DNA of 32,837 nt from an uncultured Erysipelotrichaceae bacterium (lineage in GTDB: Bacteria; Bacillota_I; Bacilli_A; RF39; UBA660): contig CACYBN010000106.1 in the NCBI GenBank assembly GCA_902772675.1, positions 1 through 32,837 on the forward strand, read 5' to 3'. The notes beneath the pieces were generated by a model. It did no database searches and was not told where the DNA came from. It saw only the letters and a list, made by a program, of their open reading frames with translations. Within the stretch, counting starts at the first letter, position 1. Each line of letters opens with the position of its first letter. The position numbers were made by a program, and so were the translations under genes. Shown piece after piece: positions 7,445 through 14,264 of the stretch.

Positions 7445-8473
7445 ATGTTTCTAAGTAATATATGTAGAGAATCTGGTTTTTTAAGTACTATGTTATTTAT
7501 TAAAAGCATAGAAATATTTGTTAGTATATTAATTCCTTTAATATTAATTGTATCTTTAGGATTTGAAATTACTACAATGGTATATGGTGATGTAAAAAAT
7601 TATCATAAACATGTAAGATCTATTATTTTAAAAACTATAGCGGCAGTAGTCATTTTCTTTATACCTACTATTACAAATGTTACTTTATCTTTAGTAAGTC
7701 AAACTAAGTTTAGTGATACAGAATGTTGGACTAATGCCAATACAGAAACTATTGAAAGATATAAAGCAGTTGAAGAAGCTCAAGCTAAATTAGAAGAAGA
7801 GAAAAGAGTAAAAGAAGCTAAGAAAGCAGAAGAGATGAGAATTGCTATTGAAAAGACAAGAGAAGCTGCTAGAAAAGAAAATGAGAAAAAAGCTGAAGAA
7901 GAAAGAAGAAGAAAACAACAAGAAGGTGCTGGTGGAGGTAGTGGCGGACAAAATGATTGTAAAGGATCATATAGTGGTACTAAATATAATCTCTCTCAAT
8001 ATGAAATTACTGGTTTAGCAAGAATGGTTACTTGTGAATATGGAACAGATGCTAATGGTATGAGTGCTGTTGCATCACATATGGCTAATTTATATGAAAT
8101 AAGAAATCATTATGGTAATACTGGTGGTAGATCTCTTTATCAATATATAACTACATGTGGATGGTATGCTTGTGCTAGAAAATTAGGCGATGCTAGTTAT
8201 GATAATTCACAAGCTCAACAAGTAGTAAGATCAGTTTTAGTGGAAGGAAAAAGAACTTTACCTTTATATATTGATGAATTTGACTGGTATCCACATGATA
8301 TAAAAGGAGCTACATGGGAATCATATAAATCTTATACTCCACATGTTACTCAATTAAATAATGTATATAGTTCTTCAGGTAAGTATTTTTGTATAACAAT
8401 ATCAGGTCATGATGGTAATGTCTTCTTTTATACAGCAACTGCAGAAAGATACAAAAATGAGAAGAACTTATAG
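7445..8473 (+). CDS. Two-helix pilin-like membrane anchor fused to a SleB-like cell wall hydrolase domain
   Basis: A 342-residue protein in three parts. Residues ~16-43 and ~58-84 are two hydrophobic helices with a short basic loop (YGDVKNYHKHVRSIILK) and the segment AAVVIFFIPTITN. This resembles the two-helix TrbC/VirB2-like small proteins of Firmicutes. Residues ~100-160 are a highly charged coiled coil rich in Glu, Lys and Ala, followed by a GAGGGSGG linker. Residues ~183-330 look like a SleB/CwlJ-type hydrolase (LARMVTCEYG with candidate catalytic E198, then MSAVASHMANL). At least six cysteines lie in the outer part. The expected role is cleavage or remodelling of peptidoglycan at the membrane surface. 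The GTG at 7436 belongs to the AGGTGA site, so ATG 7445 is used. The lipoprotein gene follows 10 bases after the stop. Confidence 0.72.
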   Translation: MFLSNICRESGFLSTMLFIKSIEIFVSILIPLILIVSLGFEITTMVYGDVKNYHKHVRSIILKTIAAVVIFFIPTITNVTLSLVSQTKFSDTECWTNANTETIERYKAVEEAQAKLEEEKRVKEAKKAEEMRIAIEKTREAARKENEKKAEEERRRKQQEGAGGGSGGQNDCKGSYSGTKYNLSQYEITGLARMVTCEYGTDANGMSAVASHMANLYEIRNHYGNTGGRSLYQYITTCGWYACARKLGDASYDNSQAQQVVRSVLVEGKRTLPLYIDEFDWYPHDIKGATWESYKSYTPHVTQLNNVYSSSGKYFCITISGHDGNVFFYTATAERYKNEKNL

Positions 8474-8483
8474 AGGTGATAAT

Positions 8484-9107
8484 ATGAAAAAGAAATATTT
8501 ATTATTAATTGTTCCTATATTATTAACTGGATGTACTGCTAAATATACTTTAACTTATGAAGATAATAACTTTTCTGAAGAAGTAATAATATCTGGAGTT
8601 ACTGAAGATGAAGATCCATATTTTGATAGATTTAAATCAGATGATGCAGAAAATAATTTAAAAATATCTGAATCAAGTGATAAATCATATAAATTTAGTG
8701 ATGAAGGAACTACTAAAAAATTATCATATAATTATGGAAATACTTTAGAAGTAACTAAATTATTAAAATATTGCTATGAAGATATAATTATATTAAATTC
8801 TGATGATTATGTTACTATTAATACTTATGGAGAAAATTATTGTAAAAATTATGATGTAGAAATAATATTTAAGACTGATAAATTAGTTCTTGATAATAAT
8901 GCTGATAAAATAGATGGAAATACTTATAAATGGACTGATCTATCTAAAGATTTAATATTACAAGTAAGTAAGAAAGAAACTCCATCAAATTCTAAATCTA
9001 AAAAAGATAATACTGTTTTAAGATTAATAATAACCTTAGTAGTTATCTTAGTTATGATAGTATTGTTTATACAACGTAAAAGCCAAGCTAAGAAAAGAAA
9101 TAATTGA
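8484..9107 (+). CDS. Lipoprotein with an additional C-terminal membrane helix, function unknown
   Basis: A 207-residue protein starting at ATG 8484 behind AGAGGTGAT. It has a lipoprotein signal peptide with lipobox LLTGC (lipidated Cys 17). Residues ~20-170 are an acidic beta-strand-rich outer domain with two cysteines (KYCYED, NYCKNY). A second hydrophobic helix at 179-196 precedes a basic tail (QRKSQAKKRNN). The basic tail suggests that the C-terminus is cytoplasmic, so the protein would be fixed at both ends. I do not recognise the domain. It is co-transcribed with the pilin-like/hydrolase gene, which points to a cell-surface role. Its TGA stop overlaps the -35 box of the next promoter. 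Confidence 0.7.
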   Translation: MKKKYLLLIVPILLTGCTAKYTLTYEDNNFSEEVIISGVTEDEDPYFDRFKSDDAENNLKISESSDKSYKFSDEGTTKKLSYNYGNTLEVTKLLKYCYEDIIILNSDDYVTINTYGENYCKNYDVEIIFKTDKLVLDNNADKIDGNTYKWTDLSKDLILQVSKKETPSNSKSKKDNTVLRLIITLVVILVMIVLFIQRKSQAKKRNN

Positions 9108-9131
9108 CTTTAAGAATTTTTATAGTAAAAT
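9104..9131 (+). promoter_or_regulatory. Promoter upstream of the TtcA-like gene, before a terminator hairpin
   Basis: TTGACT (9104-9109, overlapping the lipoprotein stop codon), 16-base spacer, TAAAAT (9126-9131). Transcription would start near 9138 and immediately run into the hairpin at 9143-9165. Confidence 0.5.
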
Positions 9132-9142
9132 TAAAAATTATT

Positions 9143-9170
9143 AAACTGATATTTATTATCAGTTTTTTTT
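9143..9170 (+). terminator. Terminator or attenuator abutting a ribosome binding site
   Basis: AAACTGATA (9143-9151) pairs with TATCAGTTT (9157-9165), followed by a continuous T-run to 9170. The AGGAG ribosome site of the TtcA-like gene starts at 9171, so no promoter can fit between. The hairpin either ends the upstream operon with read-through or acts as an attenuator. Confidence 0.7.
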
Positions 9171-9180
9171 AGGAGTATAT

Positions 9181-10020
9181 ATGGAAAGATATAAAGAAAT
9201 AGAAAGAGATATAATTAAGAAATATCGTAAAGAGATTTGGTCTAGATTTGTTAAAGCTGTTCAAGACTATAAACTTATTGAAGAAGGAGATAAGATTATG
9301 GTTTGTATTAGTGGTGGAAAAGATTCATTTCTTTTAGCTAAATGTGTGCAAGAACTACAAAGACATGGAAGATTTAAATTCGATGCAGAATATGTAGTTA
9401 TGGATCCAGGATATACTGAAACGAATAGAAATAATATTATTTCTTTAGGAGAAATATTAAATATACCTATAAAGATATTTGAAAGTGATATTTTCAATAT
9501 TGTATATGATATAGAAAATAGTCCTTGTTATTTATGTGCTAGAATGAGAAGAGGATATTTATATAGTAAAGCTCAAGAGTTAGGATGTAATAAAATAGCT
9601 TTAGGTCATCATTTTGATGATGTTATAGAAACAACTTTATTATCTATGTTTTATGGATCTGAATTAAAAACTATGATGCCTAAATTACATAGTGATAATT
9701 TTGAAGGTTTAGAACTTATTAGACCTCTATATTATGTTAGAGAGGCTGATATTATTGCATGGAAAAATAATAATAACTTAAACTTTTTAAATTGTGCTTG
9801 TAAGTTTACTGAAGAATGTAGTTTAGATAAAGAAGATAAGAGTAAAAGACTAGAAATTAAAAAACTAATAAAAGATTTGAAAAAGAAAAATCCAAATGTA
9901 GATATGAATATATTTACTAGTATGTCTAATGTTAATTTAAACTGTGTTCTTGAATATAAAAAAGGAGATAAGAAATATTCTTTTTTAGATGAATATGATA
10001 ATAAAAAAGAGGATAAATAA
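9181..10020 (+). CDS. TtcA-like tRNA thiolation ATPase (PP-loop)
   Basis: A 279-residue cytoplasmic protein of the PP-loop superfamily. SGGKDS (44-49) is the ATP-pyrophosphatase loop. PCYLCARMRRG (115-125) supplies two of the iron-sulfur cysteines of the TtcA family, and CAC (205-207) plus C213 can supply the third. GHHFDDVIETT (142-152) is another family signature. TtcA makes 2-thiocytidine at tRNA position 32, and related enzymes thiolate other positions, so the target base is not certain. AGGAG lies five bases before the ATG and directly after a terminator T-run, an unusual layout. Its stop codon is directly next to the stop of the convergent gene at 10021. Confidence 0.85.
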   Translation: MERYKEIERDIIKKYRKEIWSRFVKAVQDYKLIEEGDKIMVCISGGKDSFLLAKCVQELQRHGRFKFDAEYVVMDPGYTETNRNNIISLGEILNIPIKIFESDIFNIVYDIENSPCYLCARMRRGYLYSKAQELGCNKIALGHHFDDVIETTLLSMFYGSELKTMMPKLHSDNFEGLELIRPLYYVREADIIAWKNNNNLNFLNCACKFTEECSLDKEDKSKRLEIKKLIKDLKKKNPNVDMNIFTSMSNVNLNCVLEYKKGDKKYSFLDEYDNKKEDK

Positions 10021-10033
10021 TTATCCTTTTTTT
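10003..10033. terminator. Bidirectional terminator between abutting stop codons
   Basis: A-rich run, GGATAA (10011-10016), four-base loop, TTATCC (10021-10026) and T-run. The TAA stops of the two convergent genes (10018-10020 and 10021-10023) lie inside the hairpin with no space between them. Confidence 0.75.
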
Positions 10034-10812
10034 AATTTGTTTAATTTTGCTTTTATTATTTTTATTTTTTCTGAGTATTTTTCTTTTGACTTTTTATTAT
10101 TTTCTTCGATTTTTTCTTCGAATTTTACTAATTTCTTTTCAAGATTTTTTCTTCTTCTTTCTATATCTTTTTCTATTCTATCTAAGTTTGGTTTAAGTTC
10201 AGGGAATGCATTTACTAAACGTCTATATAAGAAGTTCCTATTTCGTAACTCTTCTTTTACATAATTACTTATTTCTGGAGTAGAATCTTTATTTGATTCC
10301 AATGATAATACTTTTACTCCAGAGATTATTTTTAGAGAAATAATATAATCTAATATTAATAGTATGAATAATGCTAAAGCTATAATATTAGTTATATTTA
10401 TTGGTAATATGTTATATATACTTATTACTAATGGATTAATTATATAAATAATCATTAGACCAGCAAAAGCAAAAAATAGAGTATAGTTTAAACAAATTCT
10501 TCCATTTAAATTATATTTATATTTAGAATAATCCCACCATCTTAAATTATATATTTTTTCTAATAGATAACTTGTTATATATTCTAAAGTTGCACATATT
10601 ATCATAGACATTACTGCGGTAGTAGCAGGATTTTTTATAAATGCTGATAATATAATACTAATAGCAATAGCACCAAATCCATATATTGGGCATATAGGTC
10701 CGATTAGGAAGCCTCTATTTACTAATTTTTTTAAATGAATAATAGAACTAATTACTTCAATAAACCATCCTAGAAAAGAATATACAAGAAATAAAAAAAA
10801 CAGTTTTATCAT
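10021..10812 (-). CDS. CmpB / putative ABC-transporter type IV family membrane protein with coiled-coil tail
   Basis: A 263-residue protein. Its N-terminal ~165 residues form about five membrane helices with the family signature: FSFLGW-type start (YSFLGWFIEVI), RGFLIGPICPIYGFGA, CATLEYITSYLLEK, then RWWDYS and the GRICL segment. Residues ~185-263 are a long, basic, heptad-rich cytoplasmic helix (from RIEKDIERRRKNLEKKL onward). The family (PF06541) has the name 'putative ABC-transporter type IV' but no proven transport function. AGGTGAT precedes the ATG at 10810-10812. It is a single-gene unit, convergent with the TtcA-like gene. Confidence 0.85.
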   Translation of the reverse strand: MIKLFFLFLVYSFLGWFIEVISSIIHLKKLVNRGFLIGPICPIYGFGAIAISIILSAFIKNPATTAVMSMIICATLEYITSYLLEKIYNLRWWDYSKYKYNLNGRICLNYTLFFAFAGLMIIYIINPLVISIYNILPINITNIIALALFILLILDYIISLKIISGVKVLSLESNKDSTPEISNYVKEELRNRNFLYRRLVNAFPELKPNLDRIEKDIERRRKNLEKKLVKFEEKIEENNKKSKEKYSEKIKIIKAKLNKLKKG

Positions 10813-10843
10813 CTTATCACCTAAAGGAATTATAGCAAATTTA

Positions 10844-10872
10844 TTGACATGAATAAATAACTTTGTTTTAAT
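10844..10872 (+). promoter_or_regulatory. Strong promoter of the exported thioredoxin-like gene
   Basis: TTGACA (10844-10849, consensus), 17-base spacer, TTTAAT (10867-10872) with an upstream TGT giving an extended -10. The ATGGAGG ribosome site follows at 10877-10883. This is the best -35/-10 pair in the window. Confidence 0.75.
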
Positions 10873-10890
10873 TAGAATGGAGGTTTTAAG

Positions 10891-11451
10891 ATGAAGAGAT
10901 TAATAAAAATATTGGCTATATTTACTGTAGTTTTATTATTACCATTAAGTGTTAAAGCAGAAGATGAACATGAGAAATTTAATTTATATATTTTCCATGG
11001 GGAAACTTGTCCTCATTGTCAAGAATTACTTGAGTGGCTTGATAAAAATGAAGAAGAATATGGATATATGTATAATATTGTTAAATATGAAGTATGGAAT
11101 GATTCAAACAATGCTGCTTTAATGAATAGTGTATCTACTGCTTTAGAAGAAGAAGCAGGTGGAGTACCATATATTGTAATTGGTGATAAAACTATGTCTG
11201 GATTTGCAGAAGGATCTACTGATGAAGAATTAGTAAAAATGATGAAAGAAGAATACAACAAAGATGTTAAAGACAGAGTAGATGTAGTTGCTAATACTAT
11301 AAAAGAAACTAATTGGAAACCATCTTCAGGAGATAACAACAATACAAACGAATCTAAAAAAGATTCAAAAACTAGCGATTTATTAATTGGATTAGCACTT
11401 GTAGTTGTTATTGTTGGTGGAGTTGCAATAGCTATAAAAGCAAGACAATAA
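10891..11451 (+). CDS. Exported, membrane-tethered thioredoxin-like protein (CPHC)
   Basis: A 186-residue protein. Residues 1-23 are a signal peptide or signal anchor ending near VKAED. Residues ~30-135 form a thioredoxin fold with active site CPHC (40-43) and the cis-proline loop GVPY (91-94). A low-complexity Asn/Lys/Ser linker (145-161) leads to a C-terminal hydrophobic helix (about 164-183) with a KARQ tail. It therefore acts outside the cell, tethered at the C-terminus, on thiol/disulfide exchange. CPHC is typical of oxidising DsbA-type enzymes, but direction cannot be set from sequence. No DsbB, VKOR or CcdA partner is in the window. Several exported proteins here carry multiple cysteines and are plausible clients. 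It is driven by its own strong promoter and followed by a terminator. Confidence 0.85.
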   Translation: MKRLIKILAIFTVVLLLPLSVKAEDEHEKFNLYIFHGETCPHCQELLEWLDKNEEEYGYMYNIVKYEVWNDSNNAALMNSVSTALEEEAGGVPYIVIGDKTMSGFAEGSTDEELVKMMKEEYNKDVKDRVDVVANTIKETNWKPSSGDNNNTNESKKDSKTSDLLIGLALVVVIVGGVAIAIKARQ

Positions 11452-11460
11452 TAATTTTTA

Positions 11461-11491
11461 AAAAGATATATTTAAATATATCTTTTTTTTT
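11461..11491 (+). terminator. Intrinsic terminator (perfect palindrome)
   Basis: A 20-base perfect palindrome, AGATATATTT / AAATATATCT (11464-11483), flanked by As and followed by a T-run. It ends the thioredoxin-like gene and lies directly before the next promoter. Confidence 0.75.
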
Positions 11492-11505
11492 GGTATTATT
11501 ATAAT
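11491..11505 (+). promoter_or_regulatory. -10 region of the 789-residue gene, abutting its ribosome site
   Basis: Two overlapping candidates: TGGTATTAT (11491-11499, extended -10) and TATAAT (11500-11505). AGGTGA starts at 11506. The second box would start transcription after the ribosome site, so the first is more likely to be used. Confidence 0.5.
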
Positions 11506-11517
11506 AGGTGAAATAAT

Positions 11518-13887
11518 ATGGTAGATAGAGATTTAGTTAGATTACTAGTATCAATTCGTTCATCAATAGAGAAACAATTTGAATCTAACCCAGAAAATTT
11601 ATCTTTTTACTCAAGTAATAGAAGATCTATCGAAAGAGCAATTCTATCATATTTTGATGGTGCCATAAAAAGTAGATATAATCATATCTCCAATAATTCT
11701 TCTATAGAAGTAGATTTAGATTCATTTGATGAAGGTAAGATTGTATTTCCACCTGAAGGTGCAAGCGTATTAAGATTAATTAGAGGAAATAAAGGAATAG
11801 ATATTAATATAGAATATGAAGTAGCTAGAGCTTTAGCTAGTACTGGTATTTATGAGGAAACAGTTACTAGTTTCTTAAGAGGTTTAGAAGGTTGTATTAT
11901 TTCTACTCCTGATGTAAGTTTTAACAATCCTGGTATTAGATTTGATTTAGATAACTCACATATTTTTGGATTAGAAAGTCTAACATTATTTCCTAATTTA
12001 TTAAAGAATATATCTATAAAAGAACCTATATCAGAAGTTGATGTAACTAGAATATCTATAATTCAAATGGAAGAATTATTATTTGATTTATTAGAAAGAA
12101 TTCCATATACAAGTAGTAGTCTTGAAGTGGAAAAAGATCTTAATGTAATAGTTACAGATCTATCTATTTCAGCTAGAGATTGTCATATGTTTAATAGATC
12201 AGATAGAGATAAAATGATTAGTGTGATAAGAACTACAATAGCTATTATCAATGATCAAAAAGATGCTAAATATGAAAAAGAATGTCTACTAAGAGAAAAG
12301 ATAAGAGCTAATAAAAGTAATGCTTTAAATAGTACATTATTCCAAAGGACAATATTTAATATTTATGTTAGAAATATTAGTGAATTTGATGAATCTACTG
12401 ATTTAGAAAATACTATTTTAAAGAAATTACCTTTCTTAAGAGATATTATTAGAAATGATCCTCTTGTTATGGAAGCAATTGAAAATAAAATAAAACAAAT
12501 GAGAGCTATTTATAGAATTCATAATAGTAGAAATACTGAAGTCACTGAAGATTCGGTAAGATCTTTCTTAAGTGAATTGATGCAAGAAGATTTTAAAGAA
12601 CCAACTCCTGTATTAATTGATATATGTCACGAATATATAGAAGAAATGATTCTTTTATATAGAGAAGCTAGTAAAGATATTAAACCATTAATTGAAAAAG
12701 CAATATCTCTTAATTTAGTAAGTTTAAATAATGAAAAATTGAATGATATTTTAATTCAATTAACAGGTATTATAAGAATAGATGCTGAAATGAATACTTA
12801 TAGAAAATACTTTAAAGGAGAATTAACTCCAGATATAGTAGAAAGTAGATATATAGAATATGGTAATGTTTCTATAGAAGATTATGATAGAGATAAGTTA
12901 AAAGAGCAAATACTTCAAAGATTGATGTCTAATAATGTAGATATAAGAGATGTATTATATCAAGGTAATTTAAGAGAACATTTGAGTTATGATAGAGATT
13001 TATACTTAGACTTTAATTTAATTAGTAGAATAGAAGCTTCATTTAAAGATGATGCTGATGTAAATATAGATAGCTTTTTAAATGAAACAGGTAATCCTTA
13101 TTATAGAGAAATATATGAACATTTACTAAATTGTGATAATTATACTCCAGTAGATTATTTAACATTAGAAGATTTCTTAGTATATATAAAATCAGATTTA
13201 TTCTCAAATAGAGAGATGGGTTCTGCTAAAGAATATATTTTAGTACAAGATTTTGTTAAAAAGTTTAGATCTAAAATACCTGATGATAAATTATCTGTAT
13301 TTGCAGATTTCTTAGAAACAGATAAACCATTTGAACCTGATGTATGTTTAGATAGTTTAGCTCATTCTAGATTAGAAATAGAAACTGTTACAGAATATGA
13401 GAAAGTTGCTAATGATGAAAAATATTATAATAATCCAGTATTATTTAATTTAGTTTTAAATTCTGAAAGAAGTAGAGAAATTTTTAGAAAACATGATGGT
13501 GGTTTTGTTCCTCTAGTTACTAAAGTAATGATGAAAGCAATCAAAAATAAAAAGAACTTTAAATGTTTAGGAGATTCTTCTTCTACAATATATTATGTTC
13601 AAGACTTAAGTAGTTTCTTAGTTACTAATATTGGTGATAAGAATAATAGAAGTGGTAGATATAATATAAATAATAAATGTGGATATATAATTAAATTAAA
13701 TGATAGTAATAATGTTTATGGTTTAGTTGAAGTTTTTACTGATGGTACTCGTGCTAGTCAAATTTCATCAATTAGACAATGTAATGGATTAAATACAGCT
13801 AGAAAGATTAGACTAACTAGAAAGAAAGATCCTGAAGTTGATGGATATGTTCAAAATGGAGGATTATTATCAAGGAGGTATTCTTAA
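11518..13887 (+). CDS. Large cytoplasmic protein of unknown function
   Basis: A 789-residue soluble protein with no signal peptide or membrane segment, and no recognised domain. It is highly charged and mostly helical, with Ser/Arg-rich stretches near the start (FYSSNRRSIERAIL). A more beta-rich, basic C-terminal ~100 residues runs from about TIYYVQDLSSFLVTNIG to RKIRLTRKKD. I see no P-loop, nuclease or protease motif. ATG 11518 follows GGTGA at the usual spacing. The stop overlaps the start of a 113-residue gene (TAATG, with AAGGAGG at 13873-13879 inside this gene), so the two are a coupled operon. It converges on the AAA+ operon at 14265-18173, and a functional link to it is possible but unproven. 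Base composition is like its neighbours, so recent transfer is not indicated. Confidence 0.75.
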   Translation: MVDRDLVRLLVSIRSSIEKQFESNPENLSFYSSNRRSIERAILSYFDGAIKSRYNHISNNSSIEVDLDSFDEGKIVFPPEGASVLRLIRGNKGIDINIEYEVARALASTGIYEETVTSFLRGLEGCIISTPDVSFNNPGIRFDLDNSHIFGLESLTLFPNLLKNISIKEPISEVDVTRISIIQMEELLFDLLERIPYTSSSLEVEKDLNVIVTDLSISARDCHMFNRSDRDKMISVIRTTIAIINDQKDAKYEKECLLREKIRANKSNALNSTLFQRTIFNIYVRNISEFDESTDLENTILKKLPFLRDIIRNDPLVMEAIENKIKQMRAIYRIHNSRNTEVTEDSVRSFLSELMQEDFKEPTPVLIDICHEYIEEMILLYREASKDIKPLIEKAISLNLVSLNNEKLNDILIQLTGIIRIDAEMNTYRKYFKGELTPDIVESRYIEYGNVSIEDYDRDKLKEQILQRLMSNNVDIRDVLYQGNLREHLSYDRDLYLDFNLISRIEASFKDDADVNIDSFLNETGNPYYREIYEHLLNCDNYTPVDYLTLEDFLVYIKSDLFSNREMGSAKEYILVQDFVKKFRSKIPDDKLSVFADFLETDKPFEPDVCLDSLAHSRLEIETVTEYEKVANDEKYYNNPVLFNLVLNSERSREIFRKHDGGFVPLVTKVMMKAIKNKKNFKCLGDSSSTIYYVQDLSSFLVTNIGDKNNRSGRYNINNKCGYIIKLNDSNNVYGLVEVFTDGTRASQISSIRQCNGLNTARKIRLTRKKDPEVDGYVQNGGLLSRRYS

Positions 13888-14228
13888 TGAATATAGATAA
13901 AATTATGAACTTACAATATAGAAAAGTTCTTACTGAAAAAGATAGAATATATGATTATATAAAAGATAGTAATAGTATTAAGCAATTATCTAATATTGAA
14001 ATTTTATCTATTTTTATCGTAGATGTAGATGATCTAGATAAAGAAATACTTGATATTAATGAATTAAAACAAGCTATCATAGATGAAAATTTAAGTAAGA
14101 TATTATCTCTTAAAAACAAAAGATTATCTGATGCTATAAATAAGAGAGTAGTTCTTGAATTTGTAGAATTTCTAAATAAAAATAGAGTTGTAAAAATAGG
14201 ATATGAATTACTTGATGCAATTTTATAA
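13887..14228 (+). CDS. Small helical protein coupled to the 789-residue protein
   Basis: A 113-residue, mostly helical soluble protein with no recognised family, membrane helix or cysteine. Its sequence is rich in Ile, Leu, Asp and Lys (DVDDLDKEILDINELKQAI in the middle). The ATG overlaps the stop of the 789-residue gene by one base and is preceded by a full AAGGAGG site, so both proteins are made in a set ratio and probably bind each other. The gene ends shortly before a bidirectional terminator and the convergent AAA+ operon. Confidence 0.7.
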   Translation: MNIDKIMNLQYRKVLTEKDRIYDYIKDSNSIKQLSNIEILSIFIVDVDDLDKEILDINELKQAIIDENLSKILSLKNKRLSDAINKRVVLEFVEFLNKNRVVKIGYELLDAIL

Positions 14229-14232
14229 ATAA

Positions 14233-14263
14233 AAAAAACAGTATTTATACTGTTTTTTATTTT
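14233..14263. terminator. Bidirectional intrinsic terminator
   Basis: A-run, CAGTAT (14239-14244), two-base gap, ATACTG (14247-14252), T-run. It ends the 789/113-residue pair on the plus strand and the AAA+ operon on the minus strand. Confidence 0.8.
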
Positions 14264-14264
14264 T

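Noticed and set aside
3850..9107. Mycoplasma-type code with TGA read as Trp
   Set aside because: TGA ends three confidently identified or well-bounded genes (3851-3853, 4069-4071, 9105-9107), and Trp residues in conserved motifs are encoded by TGG.
9267..9497. Open frame of 76 codons antisense to the TtcA-like gene
   Set aside because: It covers the conserved PP-loop of the real gene and has no promoter or ribosome site of its own.
9989..10264. Phe/Ser-rich open frame on the plus strand opposite the CmpB-like gene
   Set aside because: It is the reverse reading of a Lys/Glu-rich coiled coil, which always gives Phe/Ser/Leu-rich shadows in AT-rich DNA.
11019..11342. Open frame of 107 codons antisense to the thioredoxin-like gene
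   Set aside because: The sense strand has a strong promoter, signal peptide and CPHC active site; the antisense frame is Ser-rich with no start signals.
11464..11483. 20-base perfect palindrome as a regulator binding site
   Set aside because: It is flanked by As and followed by a T-run right after a stop codon, so a terminator explains it better.
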